From: CAZWCX01 sp964632945
GTDB taxonomy: Bacteria > Planctomycetota > MHYJ01 > WSZJ01 > CAZWCX01
DNA length: 64,000 nt
Assembly (NCBI GenBank): GCA_964632945.1
Contig: CAZWCX010000009.1
Span: 1-64,000, forward strand
Reading direction: 5' to 3'
Shown here piece by piece: positions 17,472 through 26,495 of this stretch (its first letter is position 1; every line of letters starts with the position of its first letter). The notes beneath the pieces were generated by a model, which was not told the DNA's origin, made no database searches, and saw only the letters and a list, made by a program, of their open reading frames with translations. A program made the position numbers and the translations under genes.

Positions 17472-19346
17472 CTAGAGATGCTGTCGCCGACCGTGCGTCT
17501 TCCGTTCCACGATTCCTTCCGCGAGCCGGAGGAGCCCCTCCGCCGTCACCGCGACCTGATGGAGCAGTTCCGCGCGCTTCGCATCGCGGAACAGGCTCTG
17601 CAGGTCGTCCCCGTTGAACCCGGCGGAGCGCGCGACCAGGCGGTCGAGGCAGGCCTCGATCTCCGGCGCGCGCGCGATGTCGAATCTCTTGAGATAGATC
17701 TCGATGATGCGGCGGCGCGCGTCGTCGTCGGGCAGCGGGATTTCGATCGGCGTCAGCCGACTCGGCCGGAGGAACGCCACATCGATGATGTCGGGCCGGT
17801 TGGTGGTGGCGACGATCAGGACCTGCTGGTCGCCGCGGAAGCCGTCCATCTCGGTGAGCAACTGCGCCACCACGGCGTTGCTCGCCCGCCCGGCGCCGTC
17901 GTCCCCGGCGCTGCCGCGATGGAAGGCGATGCTGTCGAATTCGTCGAAGACGATCACCGCCGGGGCGTTCTTGCGGGCCACGGCGAAGATGTGACGCACC
18001 CGCTCCTCGCTCTCGCCCACGAACTTGCTCATGATCTCCGGGCCGCTGACGATCTGGATGGTGGCGTTCAGGCGGTTGGCGATCGCCTTGGAGAAAAGCG
18101 TCTTGCCGGTGCCGGGAGGGCCGTGGAAGAGAACGCCGCGCGGCACGAGTTCCTGCGCGATCCGCTCGGTGCGCTCGTCCGCCCCGTCGAACTCGCCGCT
18201 CATCAGGCGGATCACCTCGTCGATCTTCCCCTTCACCTCTCCGTACCCGCCGATGTCCTCGAAGGTGATGTCGGGGATCTGGACTTCGCTCGACTGGCTT
18301 CCCTTGAACAGCCGGATCGACGAGAAGATCCGTCGCGAGGGCGTGCCGTCGGCGCACTCCACCGTGATGTAGCGCATCGCGTTGCGGAACTCGACCGCGT
18401 TCAGGCCGGACACGTTCTTGTACAGGTGGTTGGCGTCGAAGTCCTTGAACTTGGCGCGCTCGCGCCGGGTGACCATGCGCGGGACCGACTGCTTGGCGAT
18501 CGAGACGACCTCGACGCGGATCGGGAATCGCTTGCGAATGATCTCGGGGATCTCGAGCGCCGGGTCCGCGAATCCGACCAGGACCTTGTCCGGCCGCCAG
18601 TAGAGGATCTCGGCGAGCTGTTTGGCCTCGCTCGTCAACACCGACTGGCTGACCGTCGTGATCAGATCCAGGTTGCGCAGGACCAGCGCCTCGTTCGACT
18701 TGAGCAGGTTGAGGCGGCGGCCGATTGCCTGCACGCGGCTCACGCCGGGATCCATGGCGGACTCGACGCGGGACCCGAGGTCGCGGCGCGGTGCGGCCGC
18801 GGGTTCGGCCTGCGCGCCGGCGCCGTCGTCGTCGCGAACGAGGGCCCGCACGGTCGAGCGCCCGATCTGCCGGAGCAGGTGCTCGACCAGGATCTTGTCG
18901 GCGATCACGAGGACGGAGAGGCCGTGGTCGAGCGACTTGCCGATCTCGACGATCTCCCGGTGGTAGGCGTGATAGACCGCGATCTCGTCGCTCATCTCGT
19001 CGGGGATTTCCTCGGGCGCGGGCGCGGGTCGGACGGGCGCCGGGGCGCGCGCCGCGACGGGCGCCGCCGCGGGGGGGACGCCGCCCCCGGCCCACAGGGC
19101 GTCGAACTCGTTGCCGCCCGCCGGGGCCGCTGCCGCGACCGGCTTCGGCGGAGGCGCGGACGCTCCGCCCTGGACCCACATCACCTGGAAATCGCCCAGG
19201 CGGTCGCCGAAAAGCCCGGGGTCGCGCGCCACCGGTTCGCAGCCGGTGGCCGCGAGGAACTCGCCGAGCGTCAGGTCGGGACACTTTTCGAGCATGCGCT
19301 GCGAAAAGTCGCGGTTCGGCGTCTTGAGGTACAGGATGCGCGCCAT
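17472..19346 (-). CDS. FtsH-type AAA ATPase lacking the protease domain
   Basis: A 624-residue protein. Residues 1-55 form a small N-terminal domain (MARILYLKTPNRDFSQRMLE), then a Pro/Ala linker, a helical and beta middle part, and one AAA module from about 370. Walker A GPPGTGKT is near residue 408 and Walker B VIVFDEFDSI near 462. The pore-loop region is MSKFVGESEERVR, with sensor I VATTNRPD and the second region of homology FLRPSRLTPIEI. The order of motifs is that of FtsH and Cdc48-like ATPases, but there is no HEXXH zinc-protease domain and no transmembrane segment. It therefore probably unfolds or remodels a substrate for its operon partners rather than degrading it. Confidence 0.9.
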   Translation of the reverse strand: MARILYLKTPNRDFSQRMLEKCPDLTLGEFLAATGCEPVARDPGLFGDRLGDFQVMWVQGGASAPPPKPVAAAAPAGGNEFDALWAGGGVPPAAAPVAARAPAPVRPAPAPEEIPDEMSDEIAVYHAYHREIVEIGKSLDHGLSVLVIADKILVEHLLRQIGRSTVRALVRDDDGAGAQAEPAAAPRRDLGSRVESAMDPGVSRVQAIGRRLNLLKSNEALVLRNLDLITTVSQSVLTSEAKQLAEILYWRPDKVLVGFADPALEIPEIIRKRFPIRVEVVSIAKQSVPRMVTRRERAKFKDFDANHLYKNVSGLNAVEFRNAMRYITVECADGTPSRRIFSSIRLFKGSQSSEVQIPDITFEDIGGYGEVKGKIDEVIRLMSGEFDGADERTERIAQELVPRGVLFHGPPGTGKTLFSKAIANRLNATIQIVSGPEIMSKFVGESEERVRHIFAVARKNAPAVIVFDEFDSIAFHRGSAGDDGAGRASNAVVAQLLTEMDGFRGDQQVLIVATTNRPDIIDVAFLRPSRLTPIEIPLPDDDARRRIIEIYLKRFDIARAPEIEACLDRLVARSAGFNGDDLQSLFRDAKRAELLHQVAVTAEGLLRLAEGIVERKTHGRRQHL

Positions 19347-19378
19347 CAGCCCCTCGAGCCTCGTCCGGGCCGCGCCCG

Positions 19379-19399
19379 GCGGGGATCGCCGATCCCCGC
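19379..19399. repeat. Perfect 10-bp inverted repeat between two operon genes
   Basis: GCGGGGATCG and CGATCCCCGC separated by one base, lying in the 52-base gap between the 360-residue gene and the FtsH-type gene and touching the stop codon of the former. As RNA it would form an eight-pair hairpin with a small loop and no T run. It may tune mRNA stability or relative expression within the operon. Confidence 0.55.
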
Positions 19400-20481
19400 T
19401 ACCCGTCTTCGGCCGGCCCGGCCGGAACGAAGGCCCGCCCCGACTCCGCGCCGCGGGCGACCCAGCGAGCCAATCCGGCCAGGGTCAGCAGCACTTCGCG
19501 CGTGATGTTCGGATACCGCTCCAGCGCCGCCGGTTCTGCCGCCGCGATCTCCAGCAAGGGATCGAAATAGGCGAACTGCGCCGCGCCTTTTCGATTCTCC
19601 TCGCGGTCGTGCGACCGCAGCCGGCGCTCGAGATCGGCGAACACCTGCCAGAACCCGCGCTCGCGCCTGCCTCCGTCCCCGTCGGAAAGCGGGATCGATT
19701 CGCGCTCATGATAGAGGAACGTTTCGTAGACGTCCAGCACGAACGCCCGCCGCGCCGGCGTGCCCCGGCCCTCGGCCAGAACCGCCAGAATCGCCCCCGC
19801 CGCCCGGAAGCGCTCCGGCGCCCCGGCCGGCGGAATCAATCGGAGTCGCGCCCAGGGTTGCAGCGCGGGGACCTCGAAGACGACTTCGGTCCCGGTCCAG
19901 TCGCGCGCGAGGGCGAGATCGCCATGCGCGAAACGCGTCAACGGGCTCCGGTCGTTCAAGCGCCCGAAGAGAACGCGCAGCGGCTCCGGCCAATCGGCAG
20001 CCCAACGGCGCGCCCGGCGCATCATCGCGTGCGCCGCCAGAGCGTCGCCGACGGTCTGCGACACGGGGAGAGCCCCCGCCTCCGCCTCCAGCGCGCGCAT
20101 GGCCTCCGCGTCCGGACGAAGAGCGAGGGAAGCCAGGTCATGGACCACCGCCAGGAGGCGCACCGGCGCCGGCCCCACGGCCAGCGGCGAGGGCGGCGCC
20201 CCGGTCAGGACCTCCTCCTGCCAAAAGGACGAAATCGCGCGCCCCCAGACCGACGTCAGGGCGTCCAGATCCGCGGCCGTCGCCCGGGCGATCTCCCCGG
20301 ATGGGACGACGGGCGGCCCGACCGGCACCGTCTCCGCCCCGGCATCCGCCAGCGCACGGGCAAAGCGGTGCAACACGGACCAATCGCGGGCGTGAACCTC
20401 CGCCTCCCCCGGCGCCGCCGCCGTTCCGGCGCTTCTCCGCCCGCGCTCCGGCCCATCGGGCAATGCCCCCCGACCGCTCAT
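19399..20481 (-). CDS. Uncharacterised 360-residue component of the AAA operon
   Basis: A mostly helical, Ala/Arg-rich protein with an early motif VVPSGEIARATAADLDALTSVW, a middle part with a strand pair (EVVFEVPALQPWARLRLIPP) and a helical end. No catalytic signature, signal peptide or membrane segment is visible, and no MIDAS (DxSxS) motif, so it is not an obvious vWA subunit. The ATG at 20481 overlaps the stop of the 78-residue gene by four bases; the very long frame running upstream is antisense shadow. Its position ahead of the two ATPase genes suggests a dedicated substrate or adaptor. Confidence 0.78.
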   Translation of the reverse strand: MSGRGALPDGPERGRRSAGTAAAPGEAEVHARDWSVLHRFARALADAGAETVPVGPPVVPSGEIARATAADLDALTSVWGRAISSFWQEEVLTGAPPSPLAVGPAPVRLLAVVHDLASLALRPDAEAMRALEAEAGALPVSQTVGDALAAHAMMRRARRWAADWPEPLRVLFGRLNDRSPLTRFAHGDLALARDWTGTEVVFEVPALQPWARLRLIPPAGAPERFRAAGAILAVLAEGRGTPARRAFVLDVYETFLYHERESIPLSDGDGGRRERGFWQVFADLERRLRSHDREENRKGAAQFAYFDPLLEIAAAEPAALERYPNITREVLLTLAGLARWVARGAESGRAFVPAGPAEDG

Positions 20482-20714
20482 CCGCACAACCGCTCCTCCA
20501 CCTCCCCCTGGGTCAAGCGGGGCAGCAACTGGTCGAGCAGGTCCGCGTGTCGCGAGTCCGCGATGACCACGAGCCCCTCCGGACCGGTCTCGATGCGCAT
20601 GCGCACGACCTTGCGGTCCCCCAAGGCCTCGTATTCCTCCGGGTGAATGAGGTCGGGGATCTCGGCGACGAAGCGAATCCGGGGTCCGTCGGTGGCATCC
20701 GGGTTCTCGGGCAT
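20478..20714 (-). CDS. Small 78-residue first gene of the AAA operon
   Basis: A small acidic protein (MPENPDATDGPRIRF) with a likely alpha-beta fold and the segment RMRIETGPEGLVVIADSRHADLLDQL. It has no recognised family. It is the promoter-proximal gene and overlaps the 360-residue gene by ATGA, implying coupled translation. Because it comes first and is small, it could be a regulator, a sensor or a small partner of the 360-residue protein. Confidence 0.7.
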   Translation of the reverse strand: MPENPDATDGPRIRFVAEIPDLIHPEEYEALGDRKVVRMRIETGPEGLVVIADSRHADLLDQLLPRLTQGEVEERLCG

Positions 20715-20771
20715 GAGCGACTCCCGATCGGAAAAGGGCTGCCGCGGAAAAGGGGAATTTCTCCCGAGCCC

Positions 20772-20800
20772 AGTTTAGGCTCGCGCCAGCCCCGGCGCAA
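20772..20800 (-). promoter_or_regulatory. Predicted promoter of the AAA operon
   Basis: Minus strand TTGCGC (20795-20800), 17-base spacer, TAAACT (20772-20777). The leader to the first ATG at 20714 is about 50 bases. It is divergent from the ferredoxin promoter 30 bases away. Confidence 0.45.
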
Positions 20801-20830
20801 GCGCCCAAATCGAGGGCCGGAGTTTTCTTC

Positions 20831-20859
20831 TGGACATTGCCGGTCGGGACTTCTAGGAT
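20831..20859 (+). promoter_or_regulatory. Predicted promoter of the polyferredoxin gene
   Basis: TGGACA (20831-20836), 17-base spacer, TAGGAT (20854-20859). The leader is about 90 bases long. Confidence 0.5.
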
Positions 20860-20955
20860 GGCGGGTGCCGACGGGATTCTCGCCGCGTACCCGGATGCGG
20901 AATTCTGCGTGATCCCGGCGGCAGGAATGAACAAGCGTGGTCCGTGGAGGCTCGC

Positions 20956-21726
20956 ATGCCCTACTTCATCACCGAACCCTGTATTGGCTGCACGATTTGC
21001 GCCAAGAAGTGTCCGGTTACGTGCATCGACGGGGCCAACAAGGAAATGCACGTGATCGATCCGGCGCGCTGCATCGATTGCGGCGTCTGTGCCAGCTACT
21101 GTCCGGTCGACTGCATCCTGGACGAGCACGGCAACCAGACTTTCCAGATCGACAACAAGACCCGTCCGATCGCCTACGTCATCGAAGAACTGTGCACGGG
21201 CTGCGACTTCTGCCCAGAGGTATGCCCGTTCGACTGCCTCGCGTTGGTGGAACCGACGGACCCCGGCCAGAGCCTGCCGGTGGCCAAGATGGTCGATGAG
21301 AAGGCGTGTGTCGGCTGCAAGCTCTGCGAAGAGGTGTGCATCAAGGACGCGATCGTCGTCCGCTGGCCGAACGGCGAGCCGATGACGCACTTCTTCAACG
21401 AAGAATTCATGGTCGAGCGCCTGAAGAAGAAGCGCGCGGCGGCGGCCGCGGCCGCAGCGGCGGGTCCCGCGGCGGAGGGCGACGAATCGGCGGCGGCGAC
21501 GGCGACCGTGGAAGTTCCCAAGATCGCCAAGGTCTGGATCGACCCCGGCTGCATCGTCTGTCACGTCTGCGAAGAGGAGTGCCCGGAAATCTTCGACGTG
21601 ACGGAGACCACCTGTCTGATCAAGGACGGCGCCAAGCCGGTGGATTTCAGCGAGGGCATCGTCTCCGCCGCGGAGAAGTGCCCGGTCAACGTGATCAAGT
21701 TCGAGGAGATGCCGAAGGCCGCCTAG
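20956..21726 (+). CDS. Polyferredoxin with five cysteine clusters
   Basis: A 256-residue electron carrier. Four CxxCxxCxxxC clusters follow one another: CIGCTICAKKC near residue 9, CIDCGVCASYC, CTGCDFCPEVC and CVGCKLCEEVC. Then come an Ala-rich linker and a C-terminal single-cluster ferredoxin (CIVCHVCEEEC, with a later CPV completing the site). Each four-Cys set should bind a [4Fe-4S] centre. The ATG at 20956 is preferred because GTGGAGG five bases upstream is an ideal ribosome-binding site; an alternative GTG at 20944 lies within that site. It is monocistronic, with its own promoter and a strong terminator. The redox partner is not in this window. Confidence 0.9.
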   Translation: MPYFITEPCIGCTICAKKCPVTCIDGANKEMHVIDPARCIDCGVCASYCPVDCILDEHGNQTFQIDNKTRPIAYVIEELCTGCDFCPEVCPFDCLALVEPTDPGQSLPVAKMVDEKACVGCKLCEEVCIKDAIVVRWPNGEPMTHFFNEEFMVERLKKKRAAAAAAAAAGPAAEGDESAAATATVEVPKIAKVWIDPGCIVCHVCEEECPEIFDVTETTCLIKDGAKPVDFSEGIVSAAEKCPVNVIKFEEMPKAA

Positions 21727-21752
21727 AGGCCCGGCGCACCCACCCTCGCGAC

Positions 21753-21786
21753 GGCCGGGAACGACGTTCCCGGCCGCGCACGTTTT
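21753..21786 (+). terminator. Rho-independent terminator of the polyferredoxin gene
   Basis: A perfect 10-bp stem GGCCGGGAAC / GTTCCCGGCC (21753-21762 and 21766-21775) with loop GAC, and TTTT at 21783-21786, 26 bases after the stop codon. Confidence 0.75.
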
Positions 21787-21881
21787 CGGCGACGGCCCCG
21801 CCCCGGGAACACCGGGAGAGGGGAGGACGCCGTCCCGCCGGGGCGATCGCCGAATGAGACCGGCGCGGCGCGCGGACGCGG

Positions 21882-24800
21882 CTACGTGATCTCCAGGACG
21901 AAGGGATCCGCGGCGGCCTGGATCTGCGCGCCGTACGCCTCCCGGGCGCGGGCGGGGGGCCATTGCACGCGTCCGCGGGCGCGCACGCGCACCGGGATCT
22001 TCCACGCGCGCCGCTCCTTGGATTTGAGGTGACCGACATCGAGCCGGAGGACGTTCGCCCGCCGCGCTACGGCCAACAGCTTTCCTTCGGCGACCCAGGC
22101 CTCCAGAGCCGTCAGGTCCGGCTCCACGCCGGGGGGAAGATCCAGGGTCACGACGCTGCGCCAAACGGGGGTGCTGCCCGCATTCTCGACCTGGACCTCG
22201 AGGTCGAGCGATTCGCCGAGCGGGACGGCGATCCGCGACGGACGAAGGACGATCCCGAGGGAGGTCCGGGGAGTGATCCCGCGGGCCGATGGCGCCGGTC
22301 GCCCGCCCCAGGGCACGTCGCGGGACACGATGAACTGCAGCACCCGCCCCTGGCCGGACAGCACCTCGGCTTCGAAGCCGGCGGTCGAACCCGCGCCCGG
22401 CGCGGGAATGCCGAAGTCCGGGGAGGAGGGCAGCCCGTCGTCCGCCGGGGGAACCTCGAGCTCCCGCCCGTTGATGCGCACGAGCGGAACGCCGCCTTCC
22501 GGCGCGGGGGCGGGGAATTCGCAGGCGGCCAGGGCGCGCAGGCAGGTCTCCGTGACGTGTGTGGGTCCCCAGGTCCCGTCCGCGCCGCGCATCCGGAGGA
22601 GGTGGGCGCAACCCGGGGTGAGCGATCGGGTTCTCGTGGGGAATCGCCGCAACGCCCGCAAGGCGGTCGCGGTGGTTTCGGTGCGCGCGTCGCTGCCGGC
22701 GGTGCCGAAGAGCGTCAGGGACCCGGGCCCCCAGGACACCTCCTCGAGCGACGCCCCGTTCGGCGGATCTTCGCTGCGCGCGAGGGCCTCCAGGCGCTCC
22801 CCCTCGGCGGCCAGCGCGGCATCGGCGGGATCCCGTTCGAGCAACGCCCCGAGGGCCAGGGCGCGCGCGTAGGCGTCCGACCCCGCGTCGCGCAGGTGCT
22901 TGCGCAGCCAGCCGAGGGCGCGGTCGGTGACTCCGTCGCGGCAGCCCGCCTCCTGCAGGATCCAGGCCACGTACGCGGTGGGGACGAACCGCGCCGAGAG
23001 CGAATCCCACCCCCCGGCGTCGCGGGGCAGGACCCAACACCCCTCGCGGTCCTGGATCCGCACCAGCGCCTGCACCGTCCGCTCCACCACGCCGCGATCG
23101 ACGTCGATCACGCCGGCGAGATCGCACAGCGCCCGGAGCGTCCGCGCCGTGAGCAGCGGATGGGACGGGCGCCCGGGGAACCACGCGAACCCTCCCTCCG
23201 GATGCTCCCGGGCCAGCAGTTCCTGGCAGGAAGCCAGCGCATCCGCCTCCACCCGGGCTTCGGGCTCGGGCCACGAGACGCGCGGCGCGCGCAACGCGGT
23301 CAGCAGGAGGGAACCTGCGGTGGCGCGCGCGAGCGCGCCGTCGAGGTCCATCACCGGCTCGCGTTCGAGTGCAAGCCACGCCTCCCACGCCAGGGAGGCC
23401 GGACCCCCGGCGCGCCGCGCGCGAACCCGCGCGCCTTCCGGCCAGGGAAACGTCACTTTTCGCCCGGGACGGAGCAGCAATCCGTGCGACTCCGTCACCT
23501 CGTCGCACGCGGGTCGAACCGTGACGGCCGCGGAAGCGTGGGTGCGGAGCAGGTGGGTTTCGTCGGTCAACCCCACGCCGACCTCGCCGGCGCCGGCGCG
23601 CAGGGCTTCCACCGCGAAGGTCGCGGTCGCCGGCTCCCCCGGGGCCACCGGCACCGGTGCGGCCGAGAGGATGCCGGCGGGATCGGAAAGCAGGAGCACA
23701 CGCGCCTGTTCCGGGGCGCCGTACGCCCGCACCTCGAGCGGGAACCGGTCGCCGACCGTGACGGGAGGCGGGGGCACGACCTCCACGCGCGGACGGGGCT
23801 CCGCCGCGAGCGGCAGCAGGGCGGCGCCGACCTCTCCCGAAGGCGCACGCGCCACCGCAACCAGCATCCAGTTGCCGCTGTCCGGGACCGGCACTTCCTG
23901 GGGCGGGATCTCTCCGGACTCCGTTGCCGTCACGGTCGCCACGTGAGGGCGCGCCACCGGATCGAGCTGGGCCTCCTCGGGGGGCAGCAGCGCCTCGGGA
24001 TCCTCCACGCGCTCGGTCCATCGCGGCGGAACCGGCCAGGCGATCCGTCGTGCGGCCCGCGCGGGGATCGCAACGGGGCGACGCACTTCCGCGCTTCCCC
24101 CCTCGGCCGTTGACGTTGCCGGCCCCGGCGGCGCCGGTTCCCCCAGGTCGCTTCCCGGCACCGGCAACTCCATCACGGAGAAGAGCGGCTGTTCGGGATC
24201 CACCCCCTCGGTGAACTCGCCGTCCGGTCCCCCGGAAACCACCCGAACCTGGGCCAGCCCGCGCGGCAGCTGCTCGGGCTCCACCGGAGCCTCCCGCCGG
24301 AGGATCTGCAGCGGCCGGCCCCATCCGTCTTCCAGGAAGATCTCTTCGACGAGACCCTCCTTGAGCAACTGCGCGGCCACATCGTCGGGAAACTCCCAGT
24401 AAGGACGCCGCACCCACGACCACTTCTCGTGGCGGCGACCGTATTCCGCGAGCGCTTCGTAAACGCGCCGGATGCGCACGCCGGTGATCGCGCGCACCAG
24501 GAAGTCGAAGCGGAAGAAGGGATCCAGGACCTCGAGGTCGGTCAAGGCGTACGGGCGGCCGGTGGGGTCGAGCACGTCTTCCCTCAGCATCCGCCCCTCG
24601 CGGGTGAGGCGCCCGAGGAGATCCGGGACGTAGCCCCATCGCTTCGTGTTCGGATCGAGCTGGGCGAACGGATGACGTTCCATGTACGCAACGAGGTTGG
24701 AGAACAGCCGCTCGAGCTGGCTGATCCGGCGCTGACGCCGGTCCGCGGCCGGATCGACCGACCAGCCGTAGTGGCTGAGCGCGGGCAGCAAGGCCAGGTA

Positions 24801-26495
24801 GGCGCGCCGGCCGATCGAGGGACGATCCGCTGCCGATCCGCGGCCGTCGATGACGAAGTCGCGCAACACCGTCGAGAACCCGGGACACTCCGCGCCCGTC
24901 ACCAGGGGTTCGTGGCCGCGCAATTCCAGCGCGCGACCCACCCACGGTTCGGTCCCGTCGCCGCCCGGTGCGCCGGGATCGATCGCCGGGGCGAGCGCGA
25001 GGTCGACGGCGGCCGGCACCGGCTCGCCGGCCGCGTCGTGCACGCGCACCCAGACCCGGTCCCAGACCACCGCGGGTCGGACGATTTCCGCCGTCGCTTC
25101 CACCTGCACGGTCAGGGCGCCACGCGGGCGCACGTGGACCAAACGACTGTCCTCGATCAGCCGGTTGTCCGCTGCCGCGCGATAGGCGCGCAGCTCGATC
25201 AATCCTTCGGCATAAGTCGGGACTTCCATCTCCCCGGATCCGAGCCCGTCCCGTGTGTGGACCGTCCGGGTCTGCACGACCTGACCCATGATCAGCAGGT
25301 CCAGGAATACCGGTCCGTCCGCGCCGGCCGCCACCACGCGGAACGGCAGCAACCCGCCGGGGTCGACGACCTCGCGCTCCAGCCGAAGGGTCAGGGGCTG
25401 TTCGACCGGGAAGGCGTTGACCTCGGTCTCGCCATCACATCCGGTCTCGCCGTCGTACCAGCGCCAGCGCACGAGGACAATGGCCGGATTGCGTCGGCGC
25501 GCGTCCTGGAAGCCCCGGGCGGCGTACTCCAGTTCCACCCCGCCCCCGGGCGCCGCGGGGCGCATATACCCGCGCGGGACCCGCACCTCGAGAGAGGCCC
25601 AGGCGTTTTCTCTTAACTCGAGCCCCTCGGGCGGACCGAGCGGCAGGTCGGGAAGCGCGCCCGTCGCGGCCAGGGTGATGCTCAACCGCCCTCGCGCGGG
25701 ACGGCCGTCGGACCTCCAGACGTGGGCGAACAGCTCGCGCGGCACCTCCGGCACCAACCCTCCACCCGCCGGAAAAAAACGCGCCACGGCAGCGGCGACG
25801 GGCGCCGGGCGGACGGCGGGAGACTCCGGCGGGCGGGGTCCGGGAACCCAGAACACGCACCGGTCGCTTCGCCCGCGGTGGTGCGCGGTCACCACGTAGG
25901 GACCGGCCCGCGCGCCGGGCGCCACCGGCAGTTCGACCCGCGCCCCGCCCGTCGCGTCGGTGGTCACCGCCCGCGCCAGGACACGGTTGCCGCGCGGGTC
26001 ATGCACGGTGATTTCGACGGGGGCGTCCGGGATCGGCGCCGGGGGGATCGCGCGCCGCAGGGCGAGCTGCACGCCGGCGGTGGACCCGGGCCGAACCCGG
26101 TGCGCGTCGAGGGCCACGAGCAGCCGGGCGTTGGCCCGCACCCGCATCTCGTGGCGCAATTCGGCCGGCCCCAGCGGCGTCTCGGCCCGAACCGCCAGCC
26201 AATACGTCCCCGGGGCCAGGTCCGGGAGCGCCAGCGGCACGATCCCGACCCCGTCCGCCCCCGTGGTCGCTTCACCCAGGCGCACGCGCCCCGCCTCGCG
26301 CGCGTCGAGGACCGCCGCCAGTCGGACGCCTTCGAGCGGACGCACGGATCCGTCCGCGGCGGACGCCTGCAAGAGCACGCGCAACTCGGCGCGGGTGCCC
26401 GAATAGAGGACGTCCGGGGCGTGAACGCCGAGTTCGGGCGTCACGTCCTCGGTCCCGGTGTCCTCCCCGGGGGGAACGGTCGGGTCGATGCTCAT
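21882..26495 (-). CDS. Alpha-2-macroglobulin-like giant protein without thioester or signal peptide
   Basis: A 1537-residue protein. The N-terminal half is a series of macroglobulin-type beta domains (GTRAELRVLLQASAADGSVR; GSTAGVQLALRR; PYVVTAHHRGRSDR). The C-terminal part has the alpha/alpha-toroid of A2M proteins (TAYVAWILQEAGCRDGVTDRAL; SDAYARALALGALLERD) and an ending that resembles the receptor-binding domain (YGAQIQAAADPFVLEIT). The usual GCxEQ thioester is absent, and so is any signal peptide at the chosen start MSIDPTVPPG or in the upstream extension. Near residues 660-760 an inserted helical segment contains DPTGRPYAL, reminiscent of secretion-system pseudopilins. Location and role are therefore unclear. 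It is divergent from the pilin-peptidase gene. Confidence 0.8.
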   Translation of the reverse strand: MSIDPTVPPGEDTGTEDVTPELGVHAPDVLYSGTRAELRVLLQASAADGSVRPLEGVRLAAVLDAREAGRVRLGEATTGADGVGIVPLALPDLAPGTYWLAVRAETPLGPAELRHEMRVRANARLLVALDAHRVRPGSTAGVQLALRRAIPPAPIPDAPVEITVHDPRGNRVLARAVTTDATGGARVELPVAPGARAGPYVVTAHHRGRSDRCVFWVPGPRPPESPAVRPAPVAAAVARFFPAGGGLVPEVPRELFAHVWRSDGRPARGRLSITLAATGALPDLPLGPPEGLELRENAWASLEVRVPRGYMRPAAPGGGVELEYAARGFQDARRRNPAIVLVRWRWYDGETGCDGETEVNAFPVEQPLTLRLEREVVDPGGLLPFRVVAAGADGPVFLDLLIMGQVVQTRTVHTRDGLGSGEMEVPTYAEGLIELRAYRAAADNRLIEDSRLVHVRPRGALTVQVEATAEIVRPAVVWDRVWVRVHDAAGEPVPAAVDLALAPAIDPGAPGGDGTEPWVGRALELRGHEPLVTGAECPGFSTVLRDFVIDGRGSAADRPSIGRRAYLALLPALSHYGWSVDPAADRRQRRISQLERLFSNLVAYMERHPFAQLDPNTKRWGYVPDLLGRLTREGRMLREDVLDPTGRPYALTDLEVLDPFFRFDFLVRAITGVRIRRVYEALAEYGRRHEKWSWVRRPYWEFPDDVAAQLLKEGLVEEIFLEDGWGRPLQILRREAPVEPEQLPRGLAQVRVVSGGPDGEFTEGVDPEQPLFSVMELPVPGSDLGEPAPPGPATSTAEGGSAEVRRPVAIPARAARRIAWPVPPRWTERVEDPEALLPPEEAQLDPVARPHVATVTATESGEIPPQEVPVPDSGNWMLVAVARAPSGEVGAALLPLAAEPRPRVEVVPPPPVTVGDRFPLEVRAYGAPEQARVLLLSDPAGILSAAPVPVAPGEPATATFAVEALRAGAGEVGVGLTDETHLLRTHASAAVTVRPACDEVTESHGLLLRPGRKVTFPWPEGARVRARRAGGPASLAWEAWLALEREPVMDLDGALARATAGSLLLTALRAPRVSWPEPEARVEADALASCQELLAREHPEGGFAWFPGRPSHPLLTARTLRALCDLAGVIDVDRGVVERTVQALVRIQDREGCWVLPRDAGGWDSLSARFVPTAYVAWILQEAGCRDGVTDRALGWLRKHLRDAGSDAYARALALGALLERDPADAALAAEGERLEALARSEDPPNGASLEEVSWGPGSLTLFGTAGSDARTETTATALRALRRFPTRTRSLTPGCAHLLRMRGADGTWGPTHVTETCLRALAACEFPAPAPEGGVPLVRINGRELEVPPADDGLPSSPDFGIPAPGAGSTAGFEAEVLSGQGRVLQFIVSRDVPWGGRPAPSARGITPRTSLGIVLRPSRIAVPLGESLDLEVQVENAGSTPVWRSVVTLDLPPGVEPDLTALEAWVAEGKLLAVARRANVLRLDVGHLKSKERRAWKIPVRVRARGRVQWPPARAREAYGAQIQAAADPFVLEIT

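Noticed and set aside
16404..19505. 1033-residue plus-strand frame opposite the two ATPase genes
   Set aside because: Walker motifs, ribosome-binding sites and overlaps all support the minus strand; the plus frame has no motif.
20944..20955. GTG start giving four extra residues in the polyferredoxin
   Set aside because: The GTG is part of the GTGGAGG ribosome-binding site of the ATG at 20956.
20482..24945. Minus-strand extension upstream of the 360-residue AAA-operon gene
   Set aside because: It overlaps the ferredoxin gene and the macroglobulin gene; the ATGA overlap with the 78-residue gene defines the real start.
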